A DNA stretch of 64,000 bases from Salticus scenicus (taxonomy: Eukaryota; Arthropoda; Arachnida; Araneae; Salticidae). The notes under the pieces were generated by a model that made no database searches, had not been told where the DNA came from, and saw nothing but the letters and a program-made list of their open reading frames with translations. The stretch is from positions 236,731,688 to 236,795,687 of the forward strand of contig OZ005650.1 of NCBI GenBank assembly GCA_963930645.1, given 5' to 3'. A program made the translations under genes and the position numbers. Below, in pieces: positions 11,740 through 22,734 of the stretch; positions within the stretch are counted from its first letter, which is position 1, and every line of letters starts with the position of its first letter.

Positions 11740-11912
11740 AATTGAGTAAATGACACTATTTTCCAAGACAAATATGTTAAAATCTCAGTTTCACAAAGTT
11801 CTTAGATTTATATGTGAAAATCTTAATTTCACAAAAGATAAAATTTATTAATACTAATTAAAAAAAAAAAAATAAAAAAATAAAAAATAAAAAAATAAAT
11901 AATAATAATAAT

Positions 11913-11958
<46 letters not shown>

Positions 11959-12253
11959 TAAAGGATATTATTTACAAACAAACATGTACAAATTGTGACA
12001 AATACGTTTACTAATTATAATTAAAATATATCAACACAAGTATAAAATCAAAATAAATTCAACTTCTACTTGTCTCACAGAAATTCATGTGGAAGGCGGA
12101 AAAATTCTCCGTCACGTTAGCATGCGCGACTTATAAAGAGGCTATTAGCCTCTTCCTAATCGATGTAAACATACCGATTCTTATGTCACGTTGAAGCTAA
12201 TAAAATTTCCAACATATTTATGAATTTTCAAAAGTATATATTTTAACGGAGAG

Positions 12254-12288
<35 letters not shown>

Positions 12289-12640
12289 AGGAAAATTGTT
12301 TAAAGCAAAAAAGGAAATCCTGATATTTAAAAAAAAATTATTGATTTAACTATTGATTCTAGAAAAATACTGTAAATACAAAAACTGAAGAAATTATTTT
12401 TTGGGGAAAAAAAAGAGTGAGTCGTTAATGCTTTTAGAAATCTCTGCCCAAAAAGTAAAAATAGTCTCCATTCTACCACGCCCCGTTTACAATTCTTTTT
12501 TCTCTTTATTTTTTTTTTTTATTTTAATATTATGGTTTCTTTTAAAAAATTATTGAGATCTCTCAACTATTGAATATGTAAATAAAGGAATAAATAAGAA
12601 CTTAATATTCTTCTTTAAGACCGAAAAGGACTCTAAAATC
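11740..12640. other. Low-complexity AT DNA with long A and T tracts
   Basis: An A/T-only stretch at 11855-11956 ends in about 40 uninterrupted T. A 31-base A tract lies at 12257-12287. A short GC-richer patch at 12080-12190 has no recognisable content. No gene seen. Confidence 0.6.
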
Positions 12641-12649
12641 TGTGAATGA

Positions 12650-13035
12650 TTCTAATATTCAGCCACTTAGAAGAATAAATTTTTATCTGACGGTGAAATA
12701 ATATATCATCAATATCAAAGATGAAATAACTTCGAATCATAGTTTTACTCTACAACATAATTGCTGACATTTTTTGTGTATAATTCGAAAGTAGCAATTC
12801 GGAAAATACCCATTTTTCCTTTAACGATTTTTTTGTTAATCATTTTTCCGAGAGGGGTCTTTTTAAGGGGTCCTATCCCACCTTTACTCAAGTTTGACAG
12901 AAAACCACGGAAAACTCCGAATAGCTAGGTCGACGAGCTCAACCTAGAATCGAACCGAGGACCTCACGTCTAGTAGCTTTGTGCGTAGAACCGCTCTGCC
13001 GCTGGTGGACCAAACGGAGGTTGGGGAAAAACAAC
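12650..13035 (-). mobile_element. tRNA-derived SINE
   Basis: Read on the minus strand from about 13030, the head holds an A-box-like GGCAGAGCGGT near 13000. About 45 bases later comes an excellent B box, GGTTCGATTCTAGG (12955-12942). The body then runs CGACCTAGCT ... 'gttttccgtggttttctgtcaaa' and the shared tail seen at 8060-8240. Relatives are near 4150, 22450 and 35330. The tRNA-like fold is degenerate, so this is not a functional tRNA gene. Confidence 0.7.
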
Positions 13036-13049
13036 CTGGTTGCATCTGT

Positions 13050-13911
13050 ATAACCCCCCCCCCCCCCTCCAAATTAACCTATAGCCTTGTTGCGTCGCTA
13101 AACTGAAATAAACTTTGACTTCATCTACATGAACAGGTGCGTCATTATTCAATCGCTTAGTAAATATTAACATTTTTATGTTAACTCATAATTTAATTAA
13201 ACATTTACAATTAATTTAACTTAAATATCTGCTATAATTTTCAAATTAAATTTAAATTTGTTTCAAATTTTAATACCTATTAAAATTTAAAATTCAAATA
13301 TCTGTTAATTTTTCATTTTAATTTGTTTCAAATTAAAATATTTATTAAAATAATAATTAAAAAGAATATATATTATTATTATTATTATTATTATTATTTA
13401 TTAAAATCAAATTAAAATATTTATTAAAATACATATTTATTTAAAATCGAATATATATTTTAATCTTAAAATTTCATAAAAGTAACTTTTACGTCTGATT
13501 TATCAAATTGGGTATTTGAGATACTATTTCATTTATAAAACTATCATTCATAATTATCATTTATATGATTAATCAAGTGAAATGTTAAAATTACATAAAT
13601 ATGATATATTTATATGGGTAATACAGTAATTAAATTATTTTTAAAGGGAGTTGTTGTGAATTTCCACTCTCTCTCTTAGGTTTCACTTCCGTCGGAGAGT
13701 AATTAAAAAACTTAGGTCGCACTATCCAATTTGTCTGAGATTTTAAGTCACACTGACGAAAATAAAATGTTTTGAGTCATATTGAAAGAATAAAAGGTGA
13801 ATTATACTCATTCTGACGGCTACAAAAGCATTAACTCAAATTAATTTGTAAATATTAAACAATGTACTAAATAATCATTAAAAATTTGTGTTAATAAAAA
13901 AAAAAAAAAAT

Positions 13912-13944
<33 letters not shown>

Positions 13945-14060
13945 TTGACAACTCTTCTGTGAGTAAACTATTCTTAAAACAATGTAAACTAGTATGTTGT
14001 AACAATTACAAAACTTTTTTCCGGGAACATTCTATATTCTATCTACACCAGTTGCTGTTT
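13050..14060. other. AT-rich intergenic DNA with (TTA)n
   Basis: A C14 run at 13055-13068, a TTA microsatellite at 13370-13399 and a C8/T25 junction at 13913-13946. 'caaattaaaatatttattaaaat' phrases recur near 13270-13430. No gene seen. Confidence 0.55.
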
Positions 14061-14070
14061 AACATGCACA

Positions 14071-14150
14071 CAGGGCCGGTGACAGGAATTACGGGCCCCT
14101 GGGCAAACGAAAGTAAGCTCTCGCCCCCCCCCCCCCACACACACACACAT
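14071..14150. mobile_element. Possible DNA-transposon end (CAGGGCCGG)
   Basis: The stretch starts CAGGGCCGGTGACAGGAATT and continues through a GC-rich phrase into a C13 run and a CA microsatellite. CAGGGCCGG starts are common on hAT-like elements. The matching opposite end was not found, so only a fragment remains, or the call is wrong. Confidence 0.35.
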
Positions 14151-14662
14151 ACACATAACCACTTCTTAAATTTTAATCGAAAAATGGTTTAAATTTTTGG
14201 GTACTACGGTATTTCAAATATCTTCAATAAAATACAGTGATACAATAGGTAGAACATTATCGAACTGTACATTTATACAATGAAATTTGATTAAATATGA
14301 AGGCTGACAAAAACGTACAATTGCTTTGCATTTCATTCTCAATATATTTAATTTACAAAGGAAGACTTGTGATCAATCAGTGATTGATATATGCCTTACC
14401 TATTGTACTTTAAAGCTAAATATAAAATTTTAAAATAAAGATATCACGTTTGAAATATAAATGTAATATATTTGAAAAAATGGTAATTTTATCTAAAAAT
14501 TTCTTTTAAAAATTCTGCATTTCTTTTTGACAACCTTGAATTTTATTTATTTAATAAGCTATCCCCTGAAAATTTGTTTGGTCTGTAATTCAATATTTTA
14601 AAAATTAACTTTTGAATTAAGTGAACATTAATAATTACCGAGTGGATTCATTAAAGTATATA

Positions 14663-14874
14663 CTATTGCCATCAAAATTATTCGAGCGCTAGCAACAATT
14701 CCTATATGGAAAAAGTACATTTAATACTGTTTTATTAAATAAATCCTTGTCAAATTATGTTCTTAGACTGCCTAAAAACATGACTCGACAAGGATTTATT
14801 TAATAAAACACTACTAAGTATACGTTTTCATAAAGGAATTATTGCTAGCGCTCGAATAATTTTGCTGCCTACAG
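14663..14874. mobile_element. Tc1/mariner-type MITE, copy A (212 bp)
   Basis: An almost full-length palindrome flanked by TA (14661-14662 and 14875-14876). Its arms share CAAAATTATTCGAGCGCTAG / CTAGCGCTCGAATAATTTTG and inner 'gacaaggatttatttaataaaac'. The outermost bases have decayed relative to the copy at 52003. No coding capacity. Confidence 0.75.
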
Positions 14875-14879
14875 TAACG

Positions 14880-15690
14880 CTGAAAGTTTTCTGATAAATT
14901 CTTTTCTGTATTTTTTTTTTTAAGCTTTATTTTCTGTGATTAACAAGATTTAAAATAGTAATTTTTTAAACAAGCAAAAGTAAAGGCATAATCACTTAGG
15001 CTTTTATTATAAGTTTTTATTATTGTTATTAAATATACATATTAAAAATTAGATAAAAAAAGAAGCAAAAAAACAAACAAACAATATATATATATATAGG
15101 TACATAAAAAATTATGTTTTTTGTATTTTTTAAGCAGTAAGTAGTTCCTTTAAGTGAGTAAATTTTGCAGTAAAAAGATGACTTATGAGCCTAAGAAAAA
15201 TGATATATTATCAGAATGTTTTTGTCGAGTATAGATTCCAGCCTTTTTGAATACGATTCTAGAAAACTGAAAAATAACTTTTTTATTTGTATTGTGCTTG
15301 AGGAGATTATGTATAATAACCTAGTTCCAAAGATTTTTCGTCGTTGAAATGATGCTACTATTACTGAGGGCCATGGTTAGGAAACTATTCATGTATCTTG
15401 ATCTTCAGAATACACATGTATACCGAAAGTTTAAAAAATATTGTATGCACACACACATATATAAGAAAAAATATATATATATATATATACATATAAATGG
15501 ATTTTTTTTTGCTTTTTTTATTGCAAAAGCATTGATAATTTCATCATTTATAATTTTCTTCTTTTCACTTATCAAAATCTACAAACTACAAACTGAATCT
15601 GAATGTAAACTAGTATGTTGTGGCCACCACAAGACTTTCTTCTATATTTTCCTATACAAATTCACGCGGTTCATATTTAAAAAAAAAAAA
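14880..15690. other. AT-rich intergenic DNA with (TA)n
   Basis: Short TA microsatellites at 15085-15099 and 15472-15489. A reading frame at 15349-15753 is built largely from low-complexity Ile/Tyr/Lys/Phe codons and shows no family motif, so I do not call it a gene. Confidence 0.55.
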
Positions 15691-16768
15691 AAATCGTTTT
15701 TTTTTTTTTTTTTTTTGTTAAAAGTAAAAAAAAAATCGATAACTTTGTTTTAAATTACCACATATTTATACTTCAACCATTCGTTTTAAAGATATTGACG
15801 AGACCTTTCGAAAGATACCGATCTTGAAAATTTGCACCCCCCTCCGGGGGGGGGGGGGGGGTACTTCCGCCTAGGGGGGAGGCGATGCCCCAAATTTTTT
15901 CCCTAATTAACTACTACTATTATCAATAATTCATATTAATTTCACAATCACAGGTTAAGAATAACTCTCATTATGTACATTTATACGAAATTTTTTCCTA
16001 TACTGCCATGTTAAATACGATCACAGCGCCACCTGTTGAGCGATTGATCCCCAAATCTAATCAGCCTCAGTTTATGTCAGGGGCCAACTAAAAACCAAGT
16101 CTGGTTAAATTTCGTTTAAAAAAAAAAAAAAAAAACGATTTTTTTCTAAGTTTTTTTTCCGTTAAAAGTAAAAAAAATCGATAACTTTGTTTTAAATTAT
16201 CACAGATTTATAGTTCAACCATTCGTTTTAAAGGTATTGACGAGACCTTTCGAAAGATACCCATCTTGAAAATTTACTCCCCTCGAGGGGGGACTTCCCC
16301 CCCACGGGGGGTGGCGAGGCTCCTGCGCATACAAAATTTTTTTCCCAGTTGACTATCTCTATTTTAAATAATTCTTGTAAATTTCATAATGATTACTAAA
16401 AAATAATTCTCTTTATGCACATTTATACAAAATTTTGTCCTATATCACCATGTTAAAAATTTAGAAAAAGCGGGATGGCAACGCAACCTGTAAGACAATT
16501 TTTACCAAAAGTTGACAGGCACTAATTTATGTCAAGGTACGACTACATATCAATTTGTATGAAATTCTGTGCAGTAGTTCTTGAGATACAATTGCCACAA
16601 AATTTTGTCACACACACACACACAGACAGACAGACAGACAGACAGACATTTTCTAAAAATGGTCAAATCGTGTTCTACAGCTCTCAAAACGTGTAAATTC
16701 ATCAAAAACCCGAGGTCGAAAATTTTTACGAATCCAATACTTTCTCTATATTACATATAGAAGAAAGT
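15690..16768 (-). repeat. Hairpin-ended dispersed repeat, two tandem bodies
   Basis: Two tandem bodies (from about 15720 and about 16155) share 'gttaaaagtaaaaaaaatcg', 'ataactttgttttaaatta', 'ttcaaccattcgttttaaag', 'gacgagacctttcgaaagat', a C-run/G-run hairpin and 'cctatatcaccatgttaaa'. The second is followed by (CA)n(CAGA)n at 16609-16648. Next come 'aaaacgtgtaaattcatcaaa', 'gaggtcgaaaatttttacga' and a terminal hairpin at 16739-16768. Copies at 43.0-43.65 kb (same strand) and 51.86 kb (opposite strand) define its extent. No coding region was found. Confidence 0.7.
16609..16648. repeat. (CA)n(CAGA)n microsatellite
   Basis: About 8 CA units run into about 6 CAGA units at a fixed position within the dispersed family. 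The 43.6-kb copy has a CAGACA-rich stretch at the equivalent place (43485-43523). Confidence 0.85.
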
Positions 16769-17324
16769 AAAAATAATGTTTGGTGTTTGCGTTTGTTAAC
16801 CATGTTCCAAAATGAGAATTTTGGTAATTACATAGTTTTTACCCCCATTCCCTTGGACAGCGGCCAATAGATATTGCACAGATTAGATTGAGGGCACTGC
16901 TTGCGAGATAAGCAAAGCACCAAATGAGATGCAGACCCCCCATCTGTTTCTTTTTAACGATGAGCAGTGATTACTCTTTCAAGTTTCTATGTGTGAAAAT
17001 GTTTCCCATGTCACTTAAACAAGTAACAAAACAGATTCATCCTTTCACTTGACCAAACATTTTTAGCAGGAACACAACTCACAACACCTTTTGATCTGCG
17101 TAAAAGATAAAAAGAGTTTATTGATTGTACTCCCGTTTCTGCTTCGGAGTTGGCATAATGAATGACTGACATGAACCTTCAGTCATTGTATTTGATTTTA
17201 GGAATGAATTGGTTGAAAATTTAAATAGATACAACACAGTAAATAAAAACTTTCTTTAATTAAAATTTTTGCTTCTTGAAAAAAGAAAAAGGGGAAAGCA
17301 TTAAAGAATAATTTAAAATGTACT

Positions 17325-17460
17325 CAGGGTTGCTACGGTACCAGGAAAACCTGGAAAACTCAGGGAATTTGAAAATCTATAAAAAAACAGGGAAAACTCA
17401 GAGGATTTCAAAATTTATTGCAAAAACAGGGAATTTCAAAATTTTATGGAAGAACATTGA
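17325..17460. mobile_element. DNA-transposon end fragment (CAGGGTTGC)
   Basis: It begins CAGGGTTGCTACGGTACC, then carries repeated 'aacctgga' and 'cagggaatttcaaaat' phrases. This is the pattern of an end sequence with subterminal repeats that is common in animal DNA transposons. The other end was not found. The superfamily call (hAT-like) is inference. Confidence 0.45.
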
Positions 17461-18332
17461 AATTTTTTTTCATAATCAAATATATTTTTTTTAAATATAG
17501 TTCTTTATAATGAATCAACTATATTTTTTTTTTAAAAATAAAATAAAATTATATTGTTTATAAAATTAATAGAGAGAGAGAATGTGATAAGACAGCTTTT
17601 GTAGCATTATTTAAAAAATGCATCGTAACGTTTCAAGTTTTATTTTTAAAAACAGTATAAATCAGCTAAAAGCTGCCATCTTGAGATATATTTTCTTAAA
17701 GTACTTGTGACTTTATAGAAAAGTGAAAAAAAAATTTTTTTTTTTCTTCTTTATGAGTAAACGTACCACTACCAACCAAAAAATTATGTGTATAAATAAA
17801 ATTAAAGTTGTCGTTAAAAAATCGGGTGATATGAAATTTCTAATCCTAAATTCAAATATTTTAAACATTTTCTATTACAAAAGTCTTTCACCCCCTAGCG
17901 GTTAATATTTCAAGATGAACTTTTTTCCAAATTTACTGCTTACATATTATCCTGGCAAGCCATATACGCCAACTCGAAAATAGTACTTAAATGCCACAAA
18001 TTTATTATTTTTTTCTCATGCCAACTTAATTTTTTTATCATAGAAGTTTTACATTGAAATCCTTAATAATTAAATTTTCTTTTATATTATAACAAATCTG
18101 CTTAGACCAACGTAACACAAATTATATGTTTGCTTTGATCTCCTTTCTTTCATTTTTATTTATTTTAATTATTTAAAGTCACGGATAAAATTATATTTAT
18201 AAAAATTATATTTAAACAAGAAATATATTCCCCGAAAAAAATGACTGCGAGTGATTATTACGGTGAGACCGAAGGAACTCGGTCATCCAGACGCACAATA
18301 AGCAAGCACCATAGAATCAGCTTTAAAAGTAA
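17461..18332. other. AT-rich intergenic DNA
   Basis: No gene is recognisable. A small GC-richer patch at 18240-18330 reads in frame but has no family motif. Confidence 0.5.
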
Positions 18333-18334
18333 TA

Positions 18335-19063
18335 CAGTGAAATCCCGATCTATCGTTCTGACATTGATCGTTTTATTTCTATGGTCCCCGCACAAACCCT
18401 CATGTATCGTGCTACAACAAATCGTTTTCCCACATTCATCTTTGTAAAATTTTTGTACTGAGCTTGTAAAAAATTTTACTCCTGAAGGTCAAGTGGTTCC
18501 ATATGGAATACAAACTGGAATTACTTCTTTCATCCTAAAATAACCCTTTTCCCATTTCCATGGAAGATCAAAATTGTGATGCCATGTCTCCGGACCGTTT
18601 TGTAATTTCACCATGGCAGGAAGTAACCTTTTCAGTAATCCAAAAAATTATTTCGTGAAGTGCGGTTAAGCACGAAAAAAAATGATGAATACCAAACAGA
18701 AGGGCAAGAAAATTATGATGATGCTGATAATGCAGATGAAGAGGTTGTGTGTCGCAGAGGATGCGTCTGGTAGTAAATCTGGAAAAATTCCTGTTTAATT
18801 TATAAAAGGAACAAAAAACCCAAAATAAAATTACTGATTTTTAAAAATAAATTTTACTTAATGTTCTACAACATTGATTTATTTCTTTGACAGTTTGTAA
18901 AGTAATAATTTGGTTTTTATTAGTAGTATACTGTATACATTGTGTGTAATTCATAAACAATGTTTTCATCGTGTTTTGTCTTTAACCCGCATTCGTCATT
19001 TACCCGCTTTCATCGTTTTTTTTTCACGCACCCCTTCGTAAACGGTGGATCGAGGTTGTACTG
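18335..19063. mobile_element. pogo/Tigger-like non-autonomous element (729 bp)
   Basis: The left end CAGTGAAATCCCGATCTATC and the right end, reverse-complemented CAGTACAACCTCGATCCACC, resemble pogo/Tigger ends (CAGT..AACCTCGATTTATC). Both are flanked by TA (18333-18334, 19064-19065). The interior has fragments rich in Asp/Glu codons (18710-18770) that could be a transposase relic, but I cannot assign them. It abuts the Penelope-like fragment directly. Confidence 0.55.
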
Positions 19064-19200
19064 TAATTACAAAACTTTGAATAAACACCATAAAACGAAA
19101 TGAACTCACAACAATTTTTCGGGTCAAAAGAGCACACGACACTTCGTCAGGCGAACAAAGTAGGCACAAGTGCTGATGTCAAAGCGACAATGCACCCGTC

Positions 19201-19660
19201 AACAAAATTAAATTATCTTTACTTAAAGATCCCATTCCTACTGAAAAACGTTCTGGCATTTATTTAATCCCCTGTTCGTCGTGTTATTTAGGTTATACAT
19301 TCGTCAAACCAGGAGGCGTTTGGAATATAAAATAAATGAGCCTCGTCGAAATGCATCTAATGAAAAGATCTCTTAATCTTCTATTGCTTCCCACTGCTGG
19401 GCTCATGGTCATCATTTTGATTTTTTTAAAACTAACATAAATTCATCTCCTGTCTCCTCTTCCTATTTGGATATCCATGAAGCTGTTTACATATTTAAAA
19501 ATTCGAAAAATCTTGTTAATGATATTTCTTCCATTCCGTTCTTATCTGATCTTGGAAATTACTCACATAAGTTCGATTTTTGCTTAATTTTGATATTCTT
19601 TTTAGATTTTGTTACATTTTTTATTTTATTTATTTATTTAGTTTCTTCTTTTATTTCATA
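19201..19660 (+). pseudogene. Penelope-like GIY-YIG endonuclease remnant
   Basis: One frame gives GIYLIPCSSCYLGYT (starting at 19255), the GIY...Y(I/L)G core with the Cys pair seen in Penelope endonucleases. A +1 shift leads to RQTRRRLEYKINEPR, where the family has its Arg and Glu region. After a stop the frame continues SSIASHCWAHGHHFDF and then DIHEAVYIFKNSKNLVND, matching the conserved His-rich and N-D tail. One frameshift and at least one stop (near 19373) make it inactive. In life the domain nicks target DNA for retrotransposition. Confidence 0.75.
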
Positions 19661-19719
19661 ATTCCGCTCACACCATTCTAGGTGTGTTGCCGCTTTGATT
19701 ACAGCACTCGTGCCTACTT

Positions 19720-19780
19720 TGTTCGCCTGACGAAGGGTCGTGTGTTCTTTCGACCCGGAACAATTGCTACGAGTTTATTG
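19720..19780 (+). ncRNA. Decayed hammerhead-like motif in the Penelope terminal repeat
   Basis: GTTCGC (stem I, 19721-19726) precedes CTGACGA (19727-19733). Then come one A, GGGTCG, a 10-nt loop, CGACCC (19751-19756), GGAAC in place of GAAAC, CAATTG, and CT/ACGAG. The G in the GAAA box and the change at the first stem I base probably destroy activity. The inverted arm at 19100-19160 carries the same motif on the minus strand with an intact GAAA but a damaged helix II. Confidence 0.5.
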
Positions 19781-19814
19781 CGTTTTATGGTGTTTATTCA
19801 AAGTTTTGTAATTA

Positions 19815-20330
19815 TTATCCAGACATTACTTTAATTGATTTTTTCTTCTTTTTTATTTCTTGGAGCCTTTTGGACTTTAGAGCATTATAATGTTAATGTG
19901 CAGAAGGTATTACTTTTGAAATAGCATGAAAAGGAGTAATAAATTTATAAATAAGTTTAATTTAAAATGTCTATCGCTAAGAGGACAAATGACCAATGAC
20001 CAATTTCTAATAAAATAAAGATAATTTATTTTACAATAGAAATTTAGGGCCATAGAGTAGCCCTCAATAAAATAAATTTTTAGAAATATTTGATGTTTTC
20101 GAAAATTGAAACACAGGATAGATTCTGATTAATGTAATGACATAAAAATATTTCATTATAAAAGTTAAATATTCTTGAAATAAAAGTTTTTACAAATTCA
20201 ATATCATTCTTCCTTTCCCGATAATTGAATAATATTTTACCTAGCAAGAAGTGATTATTTTATTATATTGAGTCGAGTGCACACAAAACATATTACTCGT
20301 AATTTCATGGGCCATGGCATTGAATTAAAA
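19815..20330. other. AT-rich intergenic DNA
   Basis: No gene or clear repeat recognised. Confidence 0.5.
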
Positions 20331-20334
20331 AGCG

Positions 20335-20409
20335 GACAATATCTAACTTCGCTGACAGCCAAAGCCAATGTTATTCTATGTTGAAAATTGTTTCAACAAT
20401 TACTCATTA

Positions 20410-20445
<36 letters not shown>

Positions 20446-20470
20446 GTAAATTCATAACCGTTAAATTAGC
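20335..20470. repeat. Half of the CCATGTAAT inverted-repeat family
   Basis: The sequence 'aattactcattacc', a long T tract, then 'aaattcataaccgttaaa' matches the left arm of the element at 21867-22225. The matching right arm is missing. Confidence 0.45.
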
Positions 20471-20620
20471 CCTCGTTTACCAAATATTGATTTTTCCCAT
20501 TCTAAGTTTTGGTTAAAAATGCAAAAAATACATTTGTTAGTTTTTCGTTTTTAAAACTCAAAAATAAAATAAAATAAATAAATAACGAGCATGAAAAATC
20601 ATACAGTTTGCATTGATTAT

Positions 20621-21691
20621 TAACATTTTCCAACTATACTGCTCTTTGCATCATTCAACTATTAATGTTTTTTTTTTTTTTTTTTGGCTTCGATATCATA
20701 TAATGGACAGACAGGACAGAAAGGCAGACAGAAAAACTAATTAAATTCGTAATAAATCTTATACTTCGTTATGGAAACTGTTAAAAATTCTTAACGTAAA
20801 CGGAAATACAATTCCAGCATTTTCCAATTGTACCTTATAATGTATCTGAATATTTTAGTGTAGCCCTGTAAATCTGAACGCTAAACATATATTCTACACA
20901 AAAAATTATTTTAGCATATTAGCAGTAAATGTCAATTTTATTCTGGATTTTGCATTAGAAATAGAAAGTTATTTAAATGTGATTTATAAATATTGTTTAT
21001 CATAAAACGCGGTACATTGGCATTTTTTTTTTTTTTTTTTTTTTTTTTTGGGGGGGGTGGGGGTGGGGGGGGGTGGGGGGGTCCCTGTACAGGAAACTGT
21101 TGTACAGTGCCTATTAATGCCACTTTAAATAGGGAATATTTCGTAGTAAACTTGAATAGCTTTTATCATTTTGAAGAAATTCTGAAAATATTTAAGGATG
21201 CAGGAGGCGGGCAGAAACACAGATAGACAAACCGACAGCCTGACAAACAGCTGGACTAAATCAAATCATATTAACTTTTAAACATTGTTACAAAGTATTA
21301 AAATGTTTAATAAAAATGAAATTGCAATTTCAGCTATTTCCTTAATAGCCCTTGTATATCTAAATATTTGTATGTGGCTCTGTAAATCTTAATGATAATT
21401 GTACTGAATACTACAAAAAGCATTCATTTGTGCATATGAATAACATATTTCAATTTCGTAAAACTTTCTGCAAAGTAAATGTTTTAAGTGTGATTTACAG
21501 AAATAAGTGTCCCTGTACATAAATCAACAATAGCATTTAATCTATTTTTAACAGGGAACCACTGATAGTTAATTTGAATAATATATATCACGTTTCAAGA
21601 GATTTCATTAATATTTACTGAGTTAGAGCATAGATAGATAAACAGGTAAACCGAAGTCATAAACACTTTTAAATTTTGTTGGAAAATGTTA
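20621..21691. mobile_element. Modular non-autonomous element, copy 2
   Basis: The ends TAACATTTTCCAAC (20621-20634) and GTTGGAAAATGTTA (21678-21691) are exact inverted repeats of each other. They differ from copy 1 (9879-11734) by one paired base change. The internal order of landmarks is the same: GACAGACAGGACAGA, 'ccctgtaaatctga', 'ccctgtacaggaaactg', 'aatagggaatat', 'ccctgtacataaatcaac' and 'cagggaaccactgatagt'. A poly(T)/poly(G) insertion lies at 21023-21081. Confidence 0.65.
21023..21081 (+). repeat. Poly(T) followed by an interrupted G tract
   Basis: About 27 T are followed by 32 bases made only of G runs separated by single T (runs of 8, 2+3, 9 and 7 G). Such G runs could form a G-quadruplex on the plus strand. 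The equivalent site in copy 1 (10258-10290) has T-rich and GTT repeats without the G tract. Confidence 0.8.
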
Positions 21692-21714
21692 AAAATGAGT
21701 ACTAGTTGAACGGT

Positions 21715-21830
21715 TGTGAATTTTCTAAATCAAAAAATGGAATTTAAAAATCACAATAAGTAACGAGTAATTGTGGAAACAAATTTCCCATAGAATAACA
21801 CAATCTTTGGCTGTTGACGAGGCTGTTGTA
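21715..21830. repeat. Fragment of the CCATGTAAT inverted-repeat family
   Basis: 'aacggttgtgaattttctaaat' through 'tttcccatagaataac' matches one arm of the neighbouring element. A further fragment is at 24790-24905. Confidence 0.45.
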
Positions 21831-21866
21831 CTGTACGCTTCACTTAATTCGGCCGGCAGTCTATTC

Positions 21867-22225
21867 CCATGTAATTCCATGGAGAAATTTATTTTATAAG
21901 TTACTCATTATTACCTTTTTTTTTTTTATTATTATCATTCCGTTTTCACATTTAGAAAATTCATAGCCGTTAAAATGTTTCTCGTTTTTCAAGAATTAAT
22001 TTTTAATATTTTTAACATTTTGTTTTAAAGCTGTAATATGCGAAAATTTAACTAAGATCATTTATTACTTTTTAGCTTCAAAATGAAATATTAAAAAGTA
22101 AAAATTTAATTCTTGTAAAATAAGAAACATGTTAATGGTTGTGTACTTTTCAAATGTGAAAACAGAATTAAAAAAAAAAGATAATGAATAATTTAAAAAA
22201 CTACTTTCTCCATTGAATAACATGG
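21867..22225. mobile_element. Palindromic MITE, 359 bp
   Basis: The left arm starts CCATGTAATTCCATGGAGAA and the right arm, reverse-complemented, CCATGTTATTCAATGGAGAA. The arms match imperfectly almost to the centre near 22050 through 'ccgttttcacatttagaaaa' and 'caagaattaatttt'. Partial relatives occur at 20335, 21715 and 24790. No coding capacity; superfamily unknown. Confidence 0.65.
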
Positions 22226-22249
22226 TAGGACAAGGTTGCCATCCACTTT

Positions 22250-22520
22250 AGGTGAAGTATCCCTTGTGCTAGTATTGGTGTTTTGGACTAAGGCAGATTG
22301 CCTACACTTGGGACTAGACTTGAGTGGAATGCCCTTTGGAGGAGGGGGGGGGGGGTTCAAAAATGTCCCAGCCCGTACTCATTCGAATTTCGGAGAAACA
22401 AATTTTCGAAAAAGTAGGTCGAAGAGAGCGATCCGCTATTTGGAATCGAAGCCGGCACCCTCCCTGCTGCAGTCAGAGCAGGGAGGAGCTTTCATTGCTT
22501 TAATGTTTCACAATTGTGAA
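22250..22520 (-). mobile_element. tRNA-derived SINE, diverged copy
   Basis: On the minus strand, GGCTTCGATTCCA is a fair B box and is followed by 'gctctcttcgacctac'. This parallels 'gagctcgtcgacctagct' in the copy at 12650-13035. A G13 run at 22345-22357 interrupts the body. The A-box end is not recognisable. Confidence 0.5.
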
Positions 22521-22529
22521 TCACATGAA

Positions 22530-22700
22530 TATTAAAATTAGAACTTGTATAAATCCTTCTCTCTTCAGTATTTTATTTTCACCGTTCTTTAACGGTACAA
22601 GACTGTTCGATTTTTCGTGACTTACACTGTAAGAAAATAATAATAATAATAATAATAATAAAGTTTAAAGCAGCTTGCTTTTTATTTTCTTTCATTCATT

Positions 22701-22734
<34 letters not shown>

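Larger units (their letters stand above)
19065..19813 (+). mobile_element. Truncated Penelope-like element
   Basis: Inverted terminal repeats of about 130 bp (19065-19195 and 19686-19813) enclose a decayed C-terminal coding region with a GIY-YIG endonuclease signature. Terminal repeats of this kind, together with a GIY-YIG domain, are typical of Penelope-like retroelements. The reverse transcriptase is absent, as expected for 5' truncation. A solo terminal repeat of the same family is at 5780-5967. Confidence 0.75.

Noticed and set aside
12942..13010. A functional tRNA gene on the minus strand
   Set aside because: A and B boxes are present, but I could not form a convincing acceptor stem. 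The sequence continues into a repeat body shared with other copies, so it is a SINE.
15349..15753. 134-codon open frame
   Set aside because: Composed largely of homopolymer and TA-repeat codons (Tyr-Ile, Phe, Lys runs) with no family motif. It overlaps the start of a non-coding dispersed repeat.
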